Assembly (NCBI GenBank): GCA_026954325.1
Contig: JAIXKK010000198.1
Coordinates: forward strand, 62,001-126,000
DNA from: Bryobacterales bacterium
GTDB taxonomy: Bacteria > Acidobacteriota > Terriglobia > Bryobacterales > Bryobacteraceae
Direction of reading: 5' to 3'
Length of the DNA stretch: 64,000 nucleotides
Shown here: piece by piece, positions 8,730-17,149 of the stretch
Layout: each line of letters opens with the position of its first letter
Position numbering within the stretch: position 1 is the stretch's first letter
The notes under the pieces: generated by a model
What the model was told of the DNA's origin: nothing
The model's database searches: none
What the model saw: only the letters and a program-made list of their open reading frames with translations
Translations under genes and position numbers: made by a program

Positions 8730-9218
8730 CTATTTGACGTTAATAGTTCCGCGGCAGGCGCCGGCGCCGCACTTGCAGGTAACGCGCTCGACATCCTTGG
8801 GGAAGTGATAGTCGACGGTTAACTCTTCACCTGGCTCGATCCAGCGTTTGCTTACGTAAAGGATGTGGCCCTTGGTGATCATTGCTCTCAGGTTAGGTTC
8901 ACAGGAATGGTTGATGTACTCGGCGCCGCTGCCGCCCACGGCGCCGTCCAGCGTCCAATAGTTGTCCAGAGTAAAGAGATAGTGGAGTTTGCGCGCGTCC
9001 CGTTTTTTCGTTTCGCGGCGGCTGATCCGTTCGCCTGTATACTCTATGACCTTGCGGCGGGGCGGAATCCTTTCGAGCGCATAGACGCCCCAGCGATGGA
9101 TTCCGGAAGGAGCGAGTTCGAGCCGGAAACACAGATAGCGCGGATCCAGTCTGGGACCGTGTTTTCCAGCGGGGTCGGCGGGGACCACGGCGGTTTGCCG
9201 TTTCTTCACGGATGCCAT
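8730..9218 (-). CDS. SET-domain protein (putative lysine methyltransferase)
   Basis: 162 residues forming essentially one SET domain plus post-SET tail. Seen motifs: GVYALERIPPRRKVIEYTGE near the start, the cofactor/knot motif EYINHSCEPNL, the catalytic-Tyr region ELTVDYHF, and a post-SET zinc-like tail CKCGAGACRGTIN. SET enzymes move methyl groups from S-adenosylmethionine to protein lysines; mainly eukaryotic, but scattered in bacteria. The substrate is unknown. It lies between a 37-residue membrane peptide gene (9 bases upstream) and the small exported Cys gene, and all three read on the minus strand downstream of mdh. Confidence 0.85.
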   Translation of the reverse strand: MASVKKRQTAVVPADPAGKHGPRLDPRYLCFRLELAPSGIHRWGVYALERIPPRRKVIEYTGERISRRETKKRDARKLHYLFTLDNYWTLDGAVGGSGAEYINHSCEPNLRAMITKGHILYVSKRWIEPGEELTVDYHFPKDVERVTCKCGAGACRGTINVK

Positions 9219-9227
9219 GACGCCGGG

Positions 9228-9341
9228 CTAGAAGTCGTCCTGTGCGGCGCCTTTCTTCTTGCTCTTGCGCCGGACGATGATGATGACAACACACGCCACG
9301 GCGAGAATACCGCTGACGATCTGGACCATTTCCGTACTCAT
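9228..9341 (-). CDS. 37-residue single-span membrane peptide
   Basis: A short gene with a good ribosome site (AGGAG, 6 bases before ATG at 9341). The product starts MSTEMVQIVSG, has one hydrophobic span (about residues 6-22) and ends with a basic-then-acidic tail (RRKSKKKGAAQDDF), predicting an inner-membrane peptide with the tail in the cytoplasm. It sits 20 bases after the mdh stop and 9 bases before the SET gene. The strong ribosome site, the membrane profile and the fit in the gap argue that it is real, but no family is recognised. Confidence 0.6.
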   Translation of the reverse strand: MSTEMVQIVSGILAVACVVIIIVRRKSKKKGAAQDDF

Positions 9342-9361
9342 GCCTAGCTCCTGATACCCAA

Positions 9362-10300
9362 TTATGCTCCGGTCTTCTGCTTGATGGTATCGACGAGTTC
9401 CTTGACCGCCGAAGCGCTCTTGTCCAGCATCGCCTTCTCCTCCGGCGTCAGGTGAACCGCGTAGATCTTTTCAATCCCCATCGCCCCCAGCTTCACGGGC
9501 ACTCCGACAAAAAGGCCATTATATCCGTACTCCCCCTCGAGATAGGCGGCGCAGGGAAGAACTTTCTTCTTGTCTTTGAGAATGGACTCCACCATTTCGA
9601 CCGCGGCCGAGGACGGGGCATAGTAGGCGCTGCCGGTCTTGAGGTGCTTCACAATCTCGGCGCCGCCGTCGCGGGTACGCTGGACGATGGCGTCGATACG
9701 TTCCCGAGGAAGCAATTCCGTGAGCGGGATGCCGGAAACGCTGGTGAGGCGCACCAGCGGGACCATGGTGTCGCCATGGCCGCCGAGCACGAGGGCCTGC
9801 ACACTCTCGACGGATACGCCCAGTTCGGCGGCGAGGAAGGTGCGGTAGCGTGCGGTATCGAGAATACCGGCCATGCCGATGACCCGGTTGCGGGAAAACT
9901 TCGACGTCTGGAACGCGGTCCAGCACATCGCGTCGAGCGGGTTGGTGACGATAATGAGGATTGCGTTGGGCGAATACTTGGCCGCGCCCTCGGTGGCGGT
10001 TTTGACGATTTCGTAGTTCGCCATCAGCAAATCATCGCGGCTCATGCCAGGCTTGCGGGGAAAGCCGGCGGTAATGACGACGATGTCGGAGTTCGCGGTG
10101 GGCTCGTAATTATTGGCGCCCGAGACGGTGACATCATAGCCTTCCACGGGACCGGCCTCGAGCAGATCAAGACCTTTGCCCTGCGGCACACCTTCCACGA
10201 CATCGACGAGAACAACATCCGCCAGTTCTTTGCTGGCGATCCAAAGAGCGCAACTGGCGCCTACGTTACCGGCGCCGACAACGGTCACTTTTTTACGCAT
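9362..10300 (-). CDS. mdh: Malate dehydrogenase (LDH-like type)
   Basis: 312 residues, the usual length. The Rossmann motif GAGNVGA is at residues 9-15 and an acidic residue (VLVDVVEG) follows strand 2, indicating NAD. The active-site loop GFPRKPGMSRDDLL supplies the two substrate-binding arginines, TNPLDAM the Asn, and GGHGDTMVPL the catalytic His. It oxidises malate to oxaloacetate in the citric acid cycle. An AGGA sits 8 bases before the ATG. It is divergent from pta over 105 bases, and the 37-residue peptide and SET genes follow downstream on the same strand. Confidence 0.95.
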   Translation of the reverse strand: MRKKVTVVGAGNVGASCALWIASKELADVVLVDVVEGVPQGKGLDLLEAGPVEGYDVTVSGANNYEPTANSDIVVITAGFPRKPGMSRDDLLMANYEIVKTATEGAAKYSPNAILIIVTNPLDAMCWTAFQTSKFSRNRVIGMAGILDTARYRTFLAAELGVSVESVQALVLGGHGDTMVPLVRLTSVSGIPLTELLPRERIDAIVQRTRDGGAEIVKHLKTGSAYYAPSSAAVEMVESILKDKKKVLPCAAYLEGEYGYNGLFVGVPVKLGAMGIEKIYAVHLTPEEKAMLDKSASAVKELVDTIKQKTGA

Positions 10301-10391
10301 AGATTAATCCTATATGGTCGGAGACCCGACGGGAAAATTATAGCCCCGCAAGGGAGCGCCAGTCACTTGGGGAAAACGCGGGACAAGCGGC

Positions 10392-10397
10392 TACAAT
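10392..10397 (+). promoter_or_regulatory. -10 box (TACAAT) 8 bases before the pta start
   Basis: TACAAT ends 8 bases before the ATG at 10406; a transcript would start at or next to the codon. A TTGGGG at 10367-10372 is 19 bases upstream of it, so the -35 is weak. No Shine-Dalgarno sequence is present. Confidence 0.4.
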
Positions 10398-10405
10398 GAT
10401 ACAGA

Positions 10406-11404
10406 ATGTCCATCCCCGATACCGCCGCGGCTTACATGCGGCGCATCAAAGAACGGGTGCGCGAGTTGCGCCCGAGGCGGCGCATCGTATTTCCGGAAGG
10501 CGCCGACCCACGAGTGATCAGCGCCGCCGCCCGCCTCTCCTCCGATGAACTGGTGGAGCCGATTCTGATCGGCCCGGCTCCCGCGCAGCCCCCCGCCGGA
10601 GTCCGGTTTATTGAACCGGCCGCCTCGCCGAAACTGGCAGCCTATACGCGGCAATATTATGAGCGGCGGCGCGCCAAGGGCATCACGGAAATGGAGGCCG
10701 CGGAAATCGCCCGCCGGCCATTGTTTTTTTCCGCGCTGATGGCGGCGGCGAATGATGCCGACGGATTTGTGGGCGGCGCCGTGAACACGACGGCCGAGAC
10801 CGTTCGAGCGGCGCTTCATTGCATCGGGACGGCAAAGAACGTAAAGACGGTCTCCAGTGTCTTCATCATGGCGGCGCCCGATCCGCGGATCGGCCATAAC
10901 GGACTGCTGGCGTTTGCCGATTGCGCGGTGGTGATCGAACCGGCAGCGGTGGAATTGGCGGAAATCGCCATCACGACGGCGCAGAATACGCAGGCATTGA
11001 TGGATGTGGAGCCCGCGGTGGCGCTGCTGTCCTATTCAACGAAAGGCAGCGGCAAGGGCAAACGGATCGATACGGTGGTGGAGGCGCTGCGGATTGTGAA
11101 GGCGCGCGCGCCGCACCTGCACGTGGATGGTGAGTTGCAAGGAGATGCGGCCCTTGTGGAAGCCATCGGACGCTCGAAGGCGCCGGGGTCGACGGTGGCG
11201 GGACGGGCCAACACACTCATCTTTCCCGACCTGATGTCCGGCAACATCTGCTACAAACTGGTGGAGCGTCTGGGGGGCGCGGCCGCCATCGGACCGTTCC
11301 TCCAGGGGCTCGCCAAGCCGGCGAACGATCTTTCGCGCGGGTGTTCGGAAGAGGATGTATATAACGTGGCGATCGTCACCGCGCTGCAAACGGAGATCCG
11401 GTAA
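10406..11404 (+). CDS. pta: Phosphate acetyltransferase (PTA/PTB catalytic domain only)
   Basis: 332 residues, the short form without the N-terminal DRTGG part. Family landmarks are RRIVFPEGADPRVI at the start, GGAVNTTAETVRAAL, and HVDGELQGDAALVE followed by GRANTLIFPDLMSGNI near the end. It interconverts acetyl-CoA and acetyl-phosphate; a butyryl specificity cannot be excluded by eye. No acetate kinase gene is adjacent. Its TAA stop overlaps the ATG of the deacetylase gene by one base, so the two products are translationally coupled. Confidence 0.9.
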   Translation: MSIPDTAAAYMRRIKERVRELRPRRRIVFPEGADPRVISAAARLSSDELVEPILIGPAPAQPPAGVRFIEPAASPKLAAYTRQYYERRRAKGITEMEAAEIARRPLFFSALMAAANDADGFVGGAVNTTAETVRAALHCIGTAKNVKTVSSVFIMAAPDPRIGHNGLLAFADCAVVIEPAAVELAEIAITTAQNTQALMDVEPAVALLSYSTKGSGKGKRIDTVVEALRIVKARAPHLHVDGELQGDAALVEAIGRSKAPGSTVAGRANTLIFPDLMSGNICYKLVERLGGAAAIGPFLQGLAKPANDLSRGCSEEDVYNVAIVTALQTEIR

Positions 11405-12336
11405 TGTCCCGCATCGCGCTGGTGTACCATGACGGCTACGATTTGCACTTCGGCGACCATGTTTTTCCCTCTGTGAAGTACAAACTGATCCGCCGGAAGT
11501 TGATTGACGACGGCTTCGTGAAAGCAGAGGAAATTCACCAGCCGGAACCGGCCAGCGATGAGGACGTGCTGCTGGTTCATACGCCGGAGTGGGTGAAGGG
11601 CCTGAAGACCGGGACACTCAGTTATGCGGAGATCCTGAGGCTGGAAGTGCCCTATAGCCAGCAGATGGCGCGGGCCTTCTGGCTGGCTGCCGGAGGGACT
11701 ACACTGGCGGCGCGGCTGGCATTGCGCCAGGGGGTGGGATTCAACATCGGCGGCGGATTCCATCATGCGTTTCCGGGACACGGAGAGGGGTTTTGCGCCA
11801 TTCACGATGTGGCGATCGCCATTCGCAAATTGCAGAAGGAAGGGGCGATCCGGCGGGCGATGGTGGTGGATTGCGACGTGCATCACGGCAACGGCACGGC
11901 CGCCATTTTTTCCGGAGATCGAAGCGTATTTACACTATCCATTCATCAATTTAACAATTATCCACAGGAAAAGCCGCCGTCCACGGTGGATATACACCTC
12001 GCGGATGGGACAGGGGACACGGAGTACCTCGAGAAGCTTGGGGAGGCGTGCCGGCTCACGATTGCCGGATTCGAGCCCGAGATTCTTTTCTATGTGGCGG
12101 GCGCGGATCCCTACATTGATGATCAGTTGGGTGGATTGAATCTCACGATGGAAGGGCTGAAGGAGCGGGATGAACTGGTGACGGAGACAGCGCTGCGCAA
12201 GGGAGTTCCGGTGGCGGTTGTACTGGCGGGGGGCTACGCAAGAGAACTCTCCGACACGGTATCCATACACGCCAACACGGCCTATGCGGCGGAGAAAGTA
12301 CTGCGCAGCGTGGACGGGTGGAGCGCGGAATCCTAA
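11404..12336 (+). CDS. Histone deacetylase-superfamily enzyme (AcuC/acetylpolyamine amidohydrolase type)
   Basis: 310 residues covering one arginase/deacetylase fold. The catalytic His pair is His120-His121 (GGGFHHAFPGHGEGFC), the zinc ligands are in VVDCDVHHGNGT (Asp158, His160) and GADPYIDDQLGG, and a glycine-rich VLAGGYA motif closes the site. All residues needed for Zn-dependent deacetylation are present. Substrates in bacteria include acetyl-lysine on proteins such as acetyl-CoA synthetase, or acetylated polyamines. Coupling to pta, the source of acetyl-phosphate that acetylates lysines non-enzymatically, favours a protein-lysine role here (inference). Confidence 0.9.
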   Translation: MSRIALVYHDGYDLHFGDHVFPSVKYKLIRRKLIDDGFVKAEEIHQPEPASDEDVLLVHTPEWVKGLKTGTLSYAEILRLEVPYSQQMARAFWLAAGGTTLAARLALRQGVGFNIGGGFHHAFPGHGEGFCAIHDVAIAIRKLQKEGAIRRAMVVDCDVHHGNGTAAIFSGDRSVFTLSIHQFNNYPQEKPPSTVDIHLADGTGDTEYLEKLGEACRLTIAGFEPEILFYVAGADPYIDDQLGGLNLTMEGLKERDELVTETALRKGVPVAVVLAGGYARELSDTVSIHANTAYAAEKVLRSVDGWSAES

Positions 12337-12374
12337 GACCAGCCTAATATTCAAGATTACCCTGAACTCGCCGA

Positions 12375-12380
12375 TAAGAT
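12375..12380 (+). promoter_or_regulatory. -10 box (TAAGAT) 7 bases before the hybrid kinase start
   Basis: TAAGAT ends 7 bases before the GTG at 12388. As with several other genes here, no Shine-Dalgarno sequence is seen and the spacing would give a leaderless mRNA. The box is weak on its own. Confidence 0.3.
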
Positions 12381-12387
12381 CGTTCTG

Positions 12388-14454
12388 GTGAATAGCGGGA
12401 AGTGTTTGGATTTTCGAAAGACTACCGCATGGGTTATGTGCTGGGGCTCCCTGTTGGCGGCGCCATCCTGCCGCGTTCACCCGGAAGACCGGCACACTTA
12501 CCGAATCGGCTATGACGAGGCGTTTCCGTATCACGCTCTTGCCCGGGACGGCAAGCCGGAAGGCTTCGTCTTTGACGCCATTGATGAAGCCGCCGCGCGG
12601 CGCGGTATCCGGCTGGAATGGGTGCATGTCGAGGGAGGCCCCGAGGACGCCTTCCGAAAGTACGGCGTGGACCTCTGGCCGCGCCTGCGCCCGGCGCGGG
12701 AACGGCTGGAGCGTTACCACGTTACTCAACCCTGGATGAGGCTGAGCTTCTCCCTGCTGACTCCTCGCGCGCCGGGCAGTCGGTGGCCGGGCCTGACGAG
12801 ACGAAGAGTAGTGGCGGTGGACGGGAGTCCGGGCATCCATGATGTGGGGCGCCAATTCCTGGCCGGCAGGAAGCTCACGGACTACAAGGGAAATCAGGCG
12901 GCATTGGAGGCCGTATGCACGGGAATAGCCGGGGCGGCGCTGCTCGAATACCGGACAGGTATCGAACTGCTGCTGCAAAAACCGTCCGCATGCCGGGACG
13001 TGGACTTGCTTCCGGTTCCCCTGGAAGACGCGAGCATCGCGGTGGGGTTAGGGGCCACCCTCGATGCGGGTTTTGTTGCCGAGGCGTTGCGGGACGAACT
13101 CGAGCAGTTGTGGGAGGACGGAACGCTGGCCCGCCTACAGTCAAAGTGGTTCCACCAGCCGCCGAACGAGGTGCGCACCATCCTCGAAGCGGCGCAGGCG
13201 CGGCGCACGGCGCAAACTCTCCGGGCCGGGATTATTCTTCTGGCGTCGGCGCTGGTAGCCACTCTGGCGCTGGCTCAGAAGGCGCGGCGGGCGCGTCGGC
13301 ACGCGGAAGACGCGAGCGCGGCGAAGTCGGAATTCGTGGCGAATATCAGTCACGAGATCCGCACTCCCATGAACGGCGTGATGGGAATGACGGCCCTGCT
13401 GGCGGATTCCCCACTCAACGCGCAGCAGCGGGAGATGCTCGATACCATTCAGTCGAGCGCCGCAAGTCTGCTGACGGTGCTGAACGACATCCTGGATCTT
13501 TCGAAGATCGAAGCAGGCAGGCTGGTCATCGAGGAAAAGGACATCGACCTGCGAGTTGCCGTGGAGGGGGTGGTGGCCTTGCTGCGGACGCAGGCGGCGG
13601 AGAAAGGCATCGGCTTGAGGCTGGAATGGGAGCCTCGCGTGCCGCGGTATGTACGTGCCGATGCTTCCCGGTTGCGGCAGATTCTGATCAACCTGACGTT
13701 GAACGCCATCAAGTTCACGGTGCGCGGCAGCGTGCGGGTAGTGGTGGCCGAGGAGCGCGATGAACAGGAGGGTTTGCTGGTCCGCATCTCGGTTATCGAC
13801 ACGGGGACGGGCATTCATCCGGACGCGGCGAAGACGTTGTTTCATCCGTTCACCGGGACTTCGGACATCGGCGGCCGGCCCGACAGGGAAACAAGTCTCG
13901 GGCTGGCAATTTCCCGGCAGTTGACGCACCTGATGGGAGGCGAGATCGGAATGGTGAGTGAACCCGGCAAAGGATCGACGTTTTGGATCTCGCTGCCTCT
14001 GCGCGAAGCGCCTCCGCCCGCCAGGCAAGCGCTGATCCGGAACCAGCAGGCGCCGGCGCGCCGTGTTCCACCCGCCGCCCGGGGAAGGATTCTGCTGGTG
14101 GAGGATAATGCGGCAAACTGCCGGGTGGCGGTGCGCATGCTCGAGAAGTGGGGCCATGCGGTACGGGTGGCGGCCAACGGCAACGATGCCTGCCGGGCGG
14201 CGGCGCAGGAACGGTTTGACCTGATCCTGATGGACGTCCATATGCCCGAAAGGAACGGATGGGAGGCGGCGCGCATGATCCGCCAACACGAAAGCGGAGC
14301 GCGCCATACGCCGATTGTCGCCCTGACCGCCTGCGCAATGGAGGGGGACCGGCAACGCTGCCTGGACGCGGGGATGGACGATTACCTTTCAAAGCCTATC
14401 GACGCGGACCAACTGGCGGAGGCAATCGAGCGATGGCTGGCCTGGCCGGACTGA
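12388..14454 (+). CDS. Hybrid sensor histidine kinase with periplasmic solute-binding sensor and receiver
   Basis: 688 residues from GTG. Order: N-terminal export signal (1-28), a solute-binding-protein family 3 sensor (about 36-256, starting HTYRIGYDEAFPYHA), one membrane span (279-297), HisKA with acceptor His322 (ANISHEIRTPMNG), HATPase with N-box NLTLNAIKF, DTGTG and LGLAISRQL, and a receiver with Asp616 (LILMDVHMP) and Lys669. All phosphorelay residues are intact, unlike the protein at 2550-4883. It should sense a small molecule such as an amino acid outside the membrane. No partner regulator or HPt protein is adjacent. Confidence 0.9.
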   Translation: MNSGKCLDFRKTTAWVMCWGSLLAAPSCRVHPEDRHTYRIGYDEAFPYHALARDGKPEGFVFDAIDEAAARRGIRLEWVHVEGGPEDAFRKYGVDLWPRLRPARERLERYHVTQPWMRLSFSLLTPRAPGSRWPGLTRRRVVAVDGSPGIHDVGRQFLAGRKLTDYKGNQAALEAVCTGIAGAALLEYRTGIELLLQKPSACRDVDLLPVPLEDASIAVGLGATLDAGFVAEALRDELEQLWEDGTLARLQSKWFHQPPNEVRTILEAAQARRTAQTLRAGIILLASALVATLALAQKARRARRHAEDASAAKSEFVANISHEIRTPMNGVMGMTALLADSPLNAQQREMLDTIQSSAASLLTVLNDILDLSKIEAGRLVIEEKDIDLRVAVEGVVALLRTQAAEKGIGLRLEWEPRVPRYVRADASRLRQILINLTLNAIKFTVRGSVRVVVAEERDEQEGLLVRISVIDTGTGIHPDAAKTLFHPFTGTSDIGGRPDRETSLGLAISRQLTHLMGGEIGMVSEPGKGSTFWISLPLREAPPPARQALIRNQQAPARRVPPAARGRILLVEDNAANCRVAVRMLEKWGHAVRVAANGNDACRAAAQERFDLILMDVHMPERNGWEAARMIRQHESGARHTPIVALTACAMEGDRQRCLDAGMDDYLSKPIDADQLAEAIERWLAWPD

Positions 14455-14457
14455 CTG

Positions 14458-14943
14458 TCACCGAGGCAGACCCGCTATCTCGACAACTGGCTGACGCCGC
14501 ACTGGAAACTTCACGCTACGCGCGATGAAACACAACTCGTGAGCCTTGTCATGCAGCAGCATGGCATCGAGCAGGCGTTCCTCGTCGGTAATGGTCATGC
14601 GAGGGTTGAGAAACACCTCGACGAACTCGCCGGCGCCGTCTTCATGAGTAGCCATAACGCCTTCCGCCGCATCGCAATACTCGACAACGGTGATCCCGGC
14701 ATCCGCGCAGAGGTGGAGCATCCAAAGCATGTGGCACGTACTCAGAGCGGAGAGCAGCATCTCCTCCGGGTTGTAGCGGCTCGCTTCGCCGCGGAAAGCC
14801 GGGTCCGAGGAGCCGGGGATGGATACGGATTTTCCGGCCGCCGTGATCTCGTGGTTGCGGCTGTAATCCCGGTAACCGGATGTGCCCGAACCCAGGTTAC
14901 CGGTCCACTTGATGTCCATGCGGTAGTGATGTTGATGCGGCAT
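14458..14943 (-). CDS. OsmC/Ohr family peroxide-detoxifying protein
   Basis: 161 residues from ATG at 14943. The two reactive cysteines of the family are visible: one in LSTCHMLWML and one in AHELCFIARSVKFPV. OsmC/Ohr proteins are cytoplasmic dimers that reduce organic hydroperoxides through this Cys pair. The N-terminal stretch HHYRMDIKWTGNLG and the NPEEMLLSALSTC block are typical of the YhfA/OsmC branch. It starts 4 bases after the stop of the YcaQ-like gene and is probably in one transcript with it. Confidence 0.85.
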   Translation of the reverse strand: MPHQHHYRMDIKWTGNLGSGTSGYRDYSRNHEITAAGKSVSIPGSSDPAFRGEASRYNPEEMLLSALSTCHMLWMLHLCADAGITVVEYCDAAEGVMATHEDGAGEFVEVFLNPRMTITDEERLLDAMLLHDKAHELCFIARSVKFPVRRQPVVEIAGLPR

Positions 14944-14947
14944 GGTT

Positions 14948-15943
14948 TCATCGTAAGGCGGCCGCGAGAGCCCGTGCCGGAATGCCTCGGCCGTGAACCC
15001 GGACGGCGGCAAGGCCGAGCCACATGGCGAGTGTCTGAAGCTCGGAGGAAAGGGAGCGGGCAACCTCGCCGGGGTCCACGCCGGGCTCCAAGTGGCAGGA
15101 GAGGACTTGGAGAGTGGCAGCGGCGCGATCCGCCTTGAGGTCCACCCGCGCGGCCATTCGTTCGCCGAGCAGAAACGGGAGAACGTAGTAGCCCCATCTT
15201 CGTCTGGCCGCGGGGACAAAGATCTCGATGCGGTAATAGTCGGCAAGATCGGCTGCCGTGGCGATACCGCAGGCGAGAGCGGCCTTCTCGAGCAGTTCGC
15301 GCTGTGCCGCGTGCGTCTCGGCGCGGCGTTGGTAGTGATGAGGAGGAACGATCCGTTCCGCCAGGTCATAGGCGCGCGCGAAGTTCGGGCGGCGGTCCGC
15401 AACAGCGAGCCGGCCTTGCCCGAAGTGGGCTTCCAGAACAGCGCGAGCGGCGGAACTGTGCCAGCCGCCGGGAATCTTTCGTGGCACGCCTTCCGTCTCG
15501 GGGATGTCCTCGGCAGTGAGCGGGCCCCGCACCCTCACATGGTCGAGAACCCGCGCCACGTAGTGGGGATAGGAATGCAGGAACTGTTCGAAGCCATAAG
15601 GGCGTACGCGGTGTGTCTTCCTGCGGTGGTCAAGCAGAGGCCATGACGACATGGGAACAATGGAGGCCTCATGCGCCCATTGTTCGGTAAATTCGCGGCG
15701 GCGGTAGACAAGGTCATGGAAGAGACCTTTGTCGTACATTCCAAGGCGGGAATAGAGAACCAGGTAGTGCGCCGGCAGCAGAACATTGACGAAATCGAGT
15801 TGAAGCAGGCCAAGGCGATGGATAACACCGGCGATCGCAGCGGCGGTAGGACGAGCGCGGGGCCGGGGAAGGTGGAGTCCCTGCGCCGCGATCGCCATGC
15901 GGCGCGCTTCCGAGAGAGACAAACTGCCGGCGGAACTGCCCAT
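14948..15943 (-). CDS. Winged-helix DNA glycosylase, YcaQ/AlkX family
   Basis: 331 residues. The N-terminal half shows the HTH_42 family signature: GLLQLDFVNVLLPAHYLVLYSRLG, with the Q-phi-D catalytic motif at Gln48-Leu49-Asp50 that separates the YcaQ (AlkX) branch from AlkZ (QxQ). The downstream block REFTEQWAHEASIVP is also typical. Members excise bulky alkylated bases and unhook interstrand crosslinks. It is followed after 4 bases by the OsmC gene, making a small damage-response pair. Mono- versus bifunctional chemistry cannot be decided. Confidence 0.85.
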   Translation of the reverse strand: MGSSAGSLSLSEARRMAIAAQGLHLPRPRARPTAAAIAGVIHRLGLLQLDFVNVLLPAHYLVLYSRLGMYDKGLFHDLVYRRREFTEQWAHEASIVPMSSWPLLDHRRKTHRVRPYGFEQFLHSYPHYVARVLDHVRVRGPLTAEDIPETEGVPRKIPGGWHSSAARAVLEAHFGQGRLAVADRRPNFARAYDLAERIVPPHHYQRRAETHAAQRELLEKAALACGIATAADLADYYRIEIFVPAARRRWGYYVLPFLLGERMAARVDLKADRAAATLQVLSCHLEPGVDPGEVARSLSSELQTLAMWLGLAAVRVHGRGIPARALAAALR

Positions 15944-15972
15944 AAGCGAATTCTAGCCGTGCAGCGCGGCGG

Positions 15973-16947
15973 TCATTCGTGCATCGTAACGGGCGCCTCG
16001 ATCTGGAAAGCTTTCTTGCGGCCAATCGCCGCCGGGGTTCCGCGAAACTTGAGTTTGCCGTTGACCAGCAGGTCAATTTGTCTTTCGACGCCGTAATCGA
16101 AAGTGAGCACATCGTCCTCGTTCAGGCTCATAAGGTCTTCAACGAGGAGCGTCGGCCCCCGCAGCCTGGCATCGAGTTGAACATGGGCCGGGCGGATAAG
16201 GCGTAGAAGGCGGAGTTGTTCCTCCGAGGTGGATTCCGACTTGCGCATGGACCATTGCTGGTCAAACTTCTGGCGCAGCATCTTGACGATGATGGAGGGC
16301 ATCCCGATATTCATCATTCCGCTGTTCTCGCCGATTCTGACTTCGAGACTGACCGCCACAACGGCCTCATTGGGGGCGAGAACCTGGAGCAGTTGAGATT
16401 CCGTCTTGAACGATTCGATGGTGAAGTTGATGTCCGTTACGGTGGACCAGGCATCGCGCAAGTCATGGAGCACGATGCGGAAGATGCTTTCGAGAATGCT
16501 CTGTTCAATTTCCGTGACTTCGCGGTCGGGCCGCAAAGCGCTCTTGCCATTGCCCCCGAGAAGCATCTCGAGGATGGGGAAGACGAGGGTCGGGTTGATT
16601 TCGAGGACGGCGCTGCCATCGAAGGGCCGCATCGCCAGAGAGACAAGGCAGGTGGGAACGGGCAGGCATTGAGAGAACTCCATGAAGGAAAGTTGCTCGA
16701 CAGACACCAGATTGACAAGGGCGTAGTTGCGGAGGTAGGCCGACAGGCTGGAACTGAGACTGCGCGCAAAGGATTCGTGCAGAAGGTGAATGGCGCGAAG
16801 CTGATCTTTGGCGATGCGATCCGGACGTCGAAAATCGTAAGGTGTCGCCTTCTTTGAGACATCCTCCTCGGCTGTTTGGTCGCGGAGGTTGCGAAATACG
16901 CTATCGATTTCCTCCTGAGTAAGGACGCGATCCATCGCCATGAACAT
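15973..16947 (-). CDS. fliM: Flagellar motor switch protein FliM
   Basis: 324 residues, normal length. The N-terminal CheY-P binding segment is VLTQEEIDSVF; the middle domain begins YDFRRPDRIAKDQLRAIHLLHESFAR and contains the FliG-facing loop around GGNGKSALRPDREVTEIE; the C-terminal SpoA domain includes VNGKLKFRGTPAAIGRKKAFQI. The start could be Met1, Met3 or Met5 (MFMAMDRV); no clear ribosome site decides. It is isolated: no other flagellar or chemotaxis gene is within the window, so the rest of the apparatus, if present, lies elsewhere. Confidence 0.9.
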   Translation of the reverse strand: MFMAMDRVLTQEEIDSVFRNLRDQTAEEDVSKKATPYDFRRPDRIAKDQLRAIHLLHESFARSLSSSLSAYLRNYALVNLVSVEQLSFMEFSQCLPVPTCLVSLAMRPFDGSAVLEINPTLVFPILEMLLGGNGKSALRPDREVTEIEQSILESIFRIVLHDLRDAWSTVTDINFTIESFKTESQLLQVLAPNEAVVAVSLEVRIGENSGMMNIGMPSIIVKMLRQKFDQQWSMRKSESTSEEQLRLLRLIRPAHVQLDARLRGPTLLVEDLMSLNEDDVLTFDYGVERQIDLLVNGKLKFRGTPAAIGRKKAFQIEAPVTMHE

Positions 16948-17121
16948 AACATCGGACGAAGGATGGGAGGGGAGTAGGGAAGGCGAAGGACAGGCCGCCG
17001 TAATCTTTAGTCATGCTTTTGCTCTACAACCCGCGCGGAAGGGTGGAATGGAAACACCAGAGCCTTTTCACGCGTCCTAACCTAGAGAGAAATTGGGAGT
17101 AGCAAGCCATGCCGGAGTCCG

Positions 17122-17136
17122 CCGCCACTGTGGCGG
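17122..17136. promoter_or_regulatory. Perfect 7-1-7 palindrome upstream of an envelope protein gene
   Basis: CCGCCAC-T-GTGGCGG lies 13 bases before the ATG at 17150. It may be an operator or fold as an RNA hairpin that hides the start region. No second copy was noticed in the window. Confidence 0.3.
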
Positions 17137-17149
17137 TCACTATTCTGCC

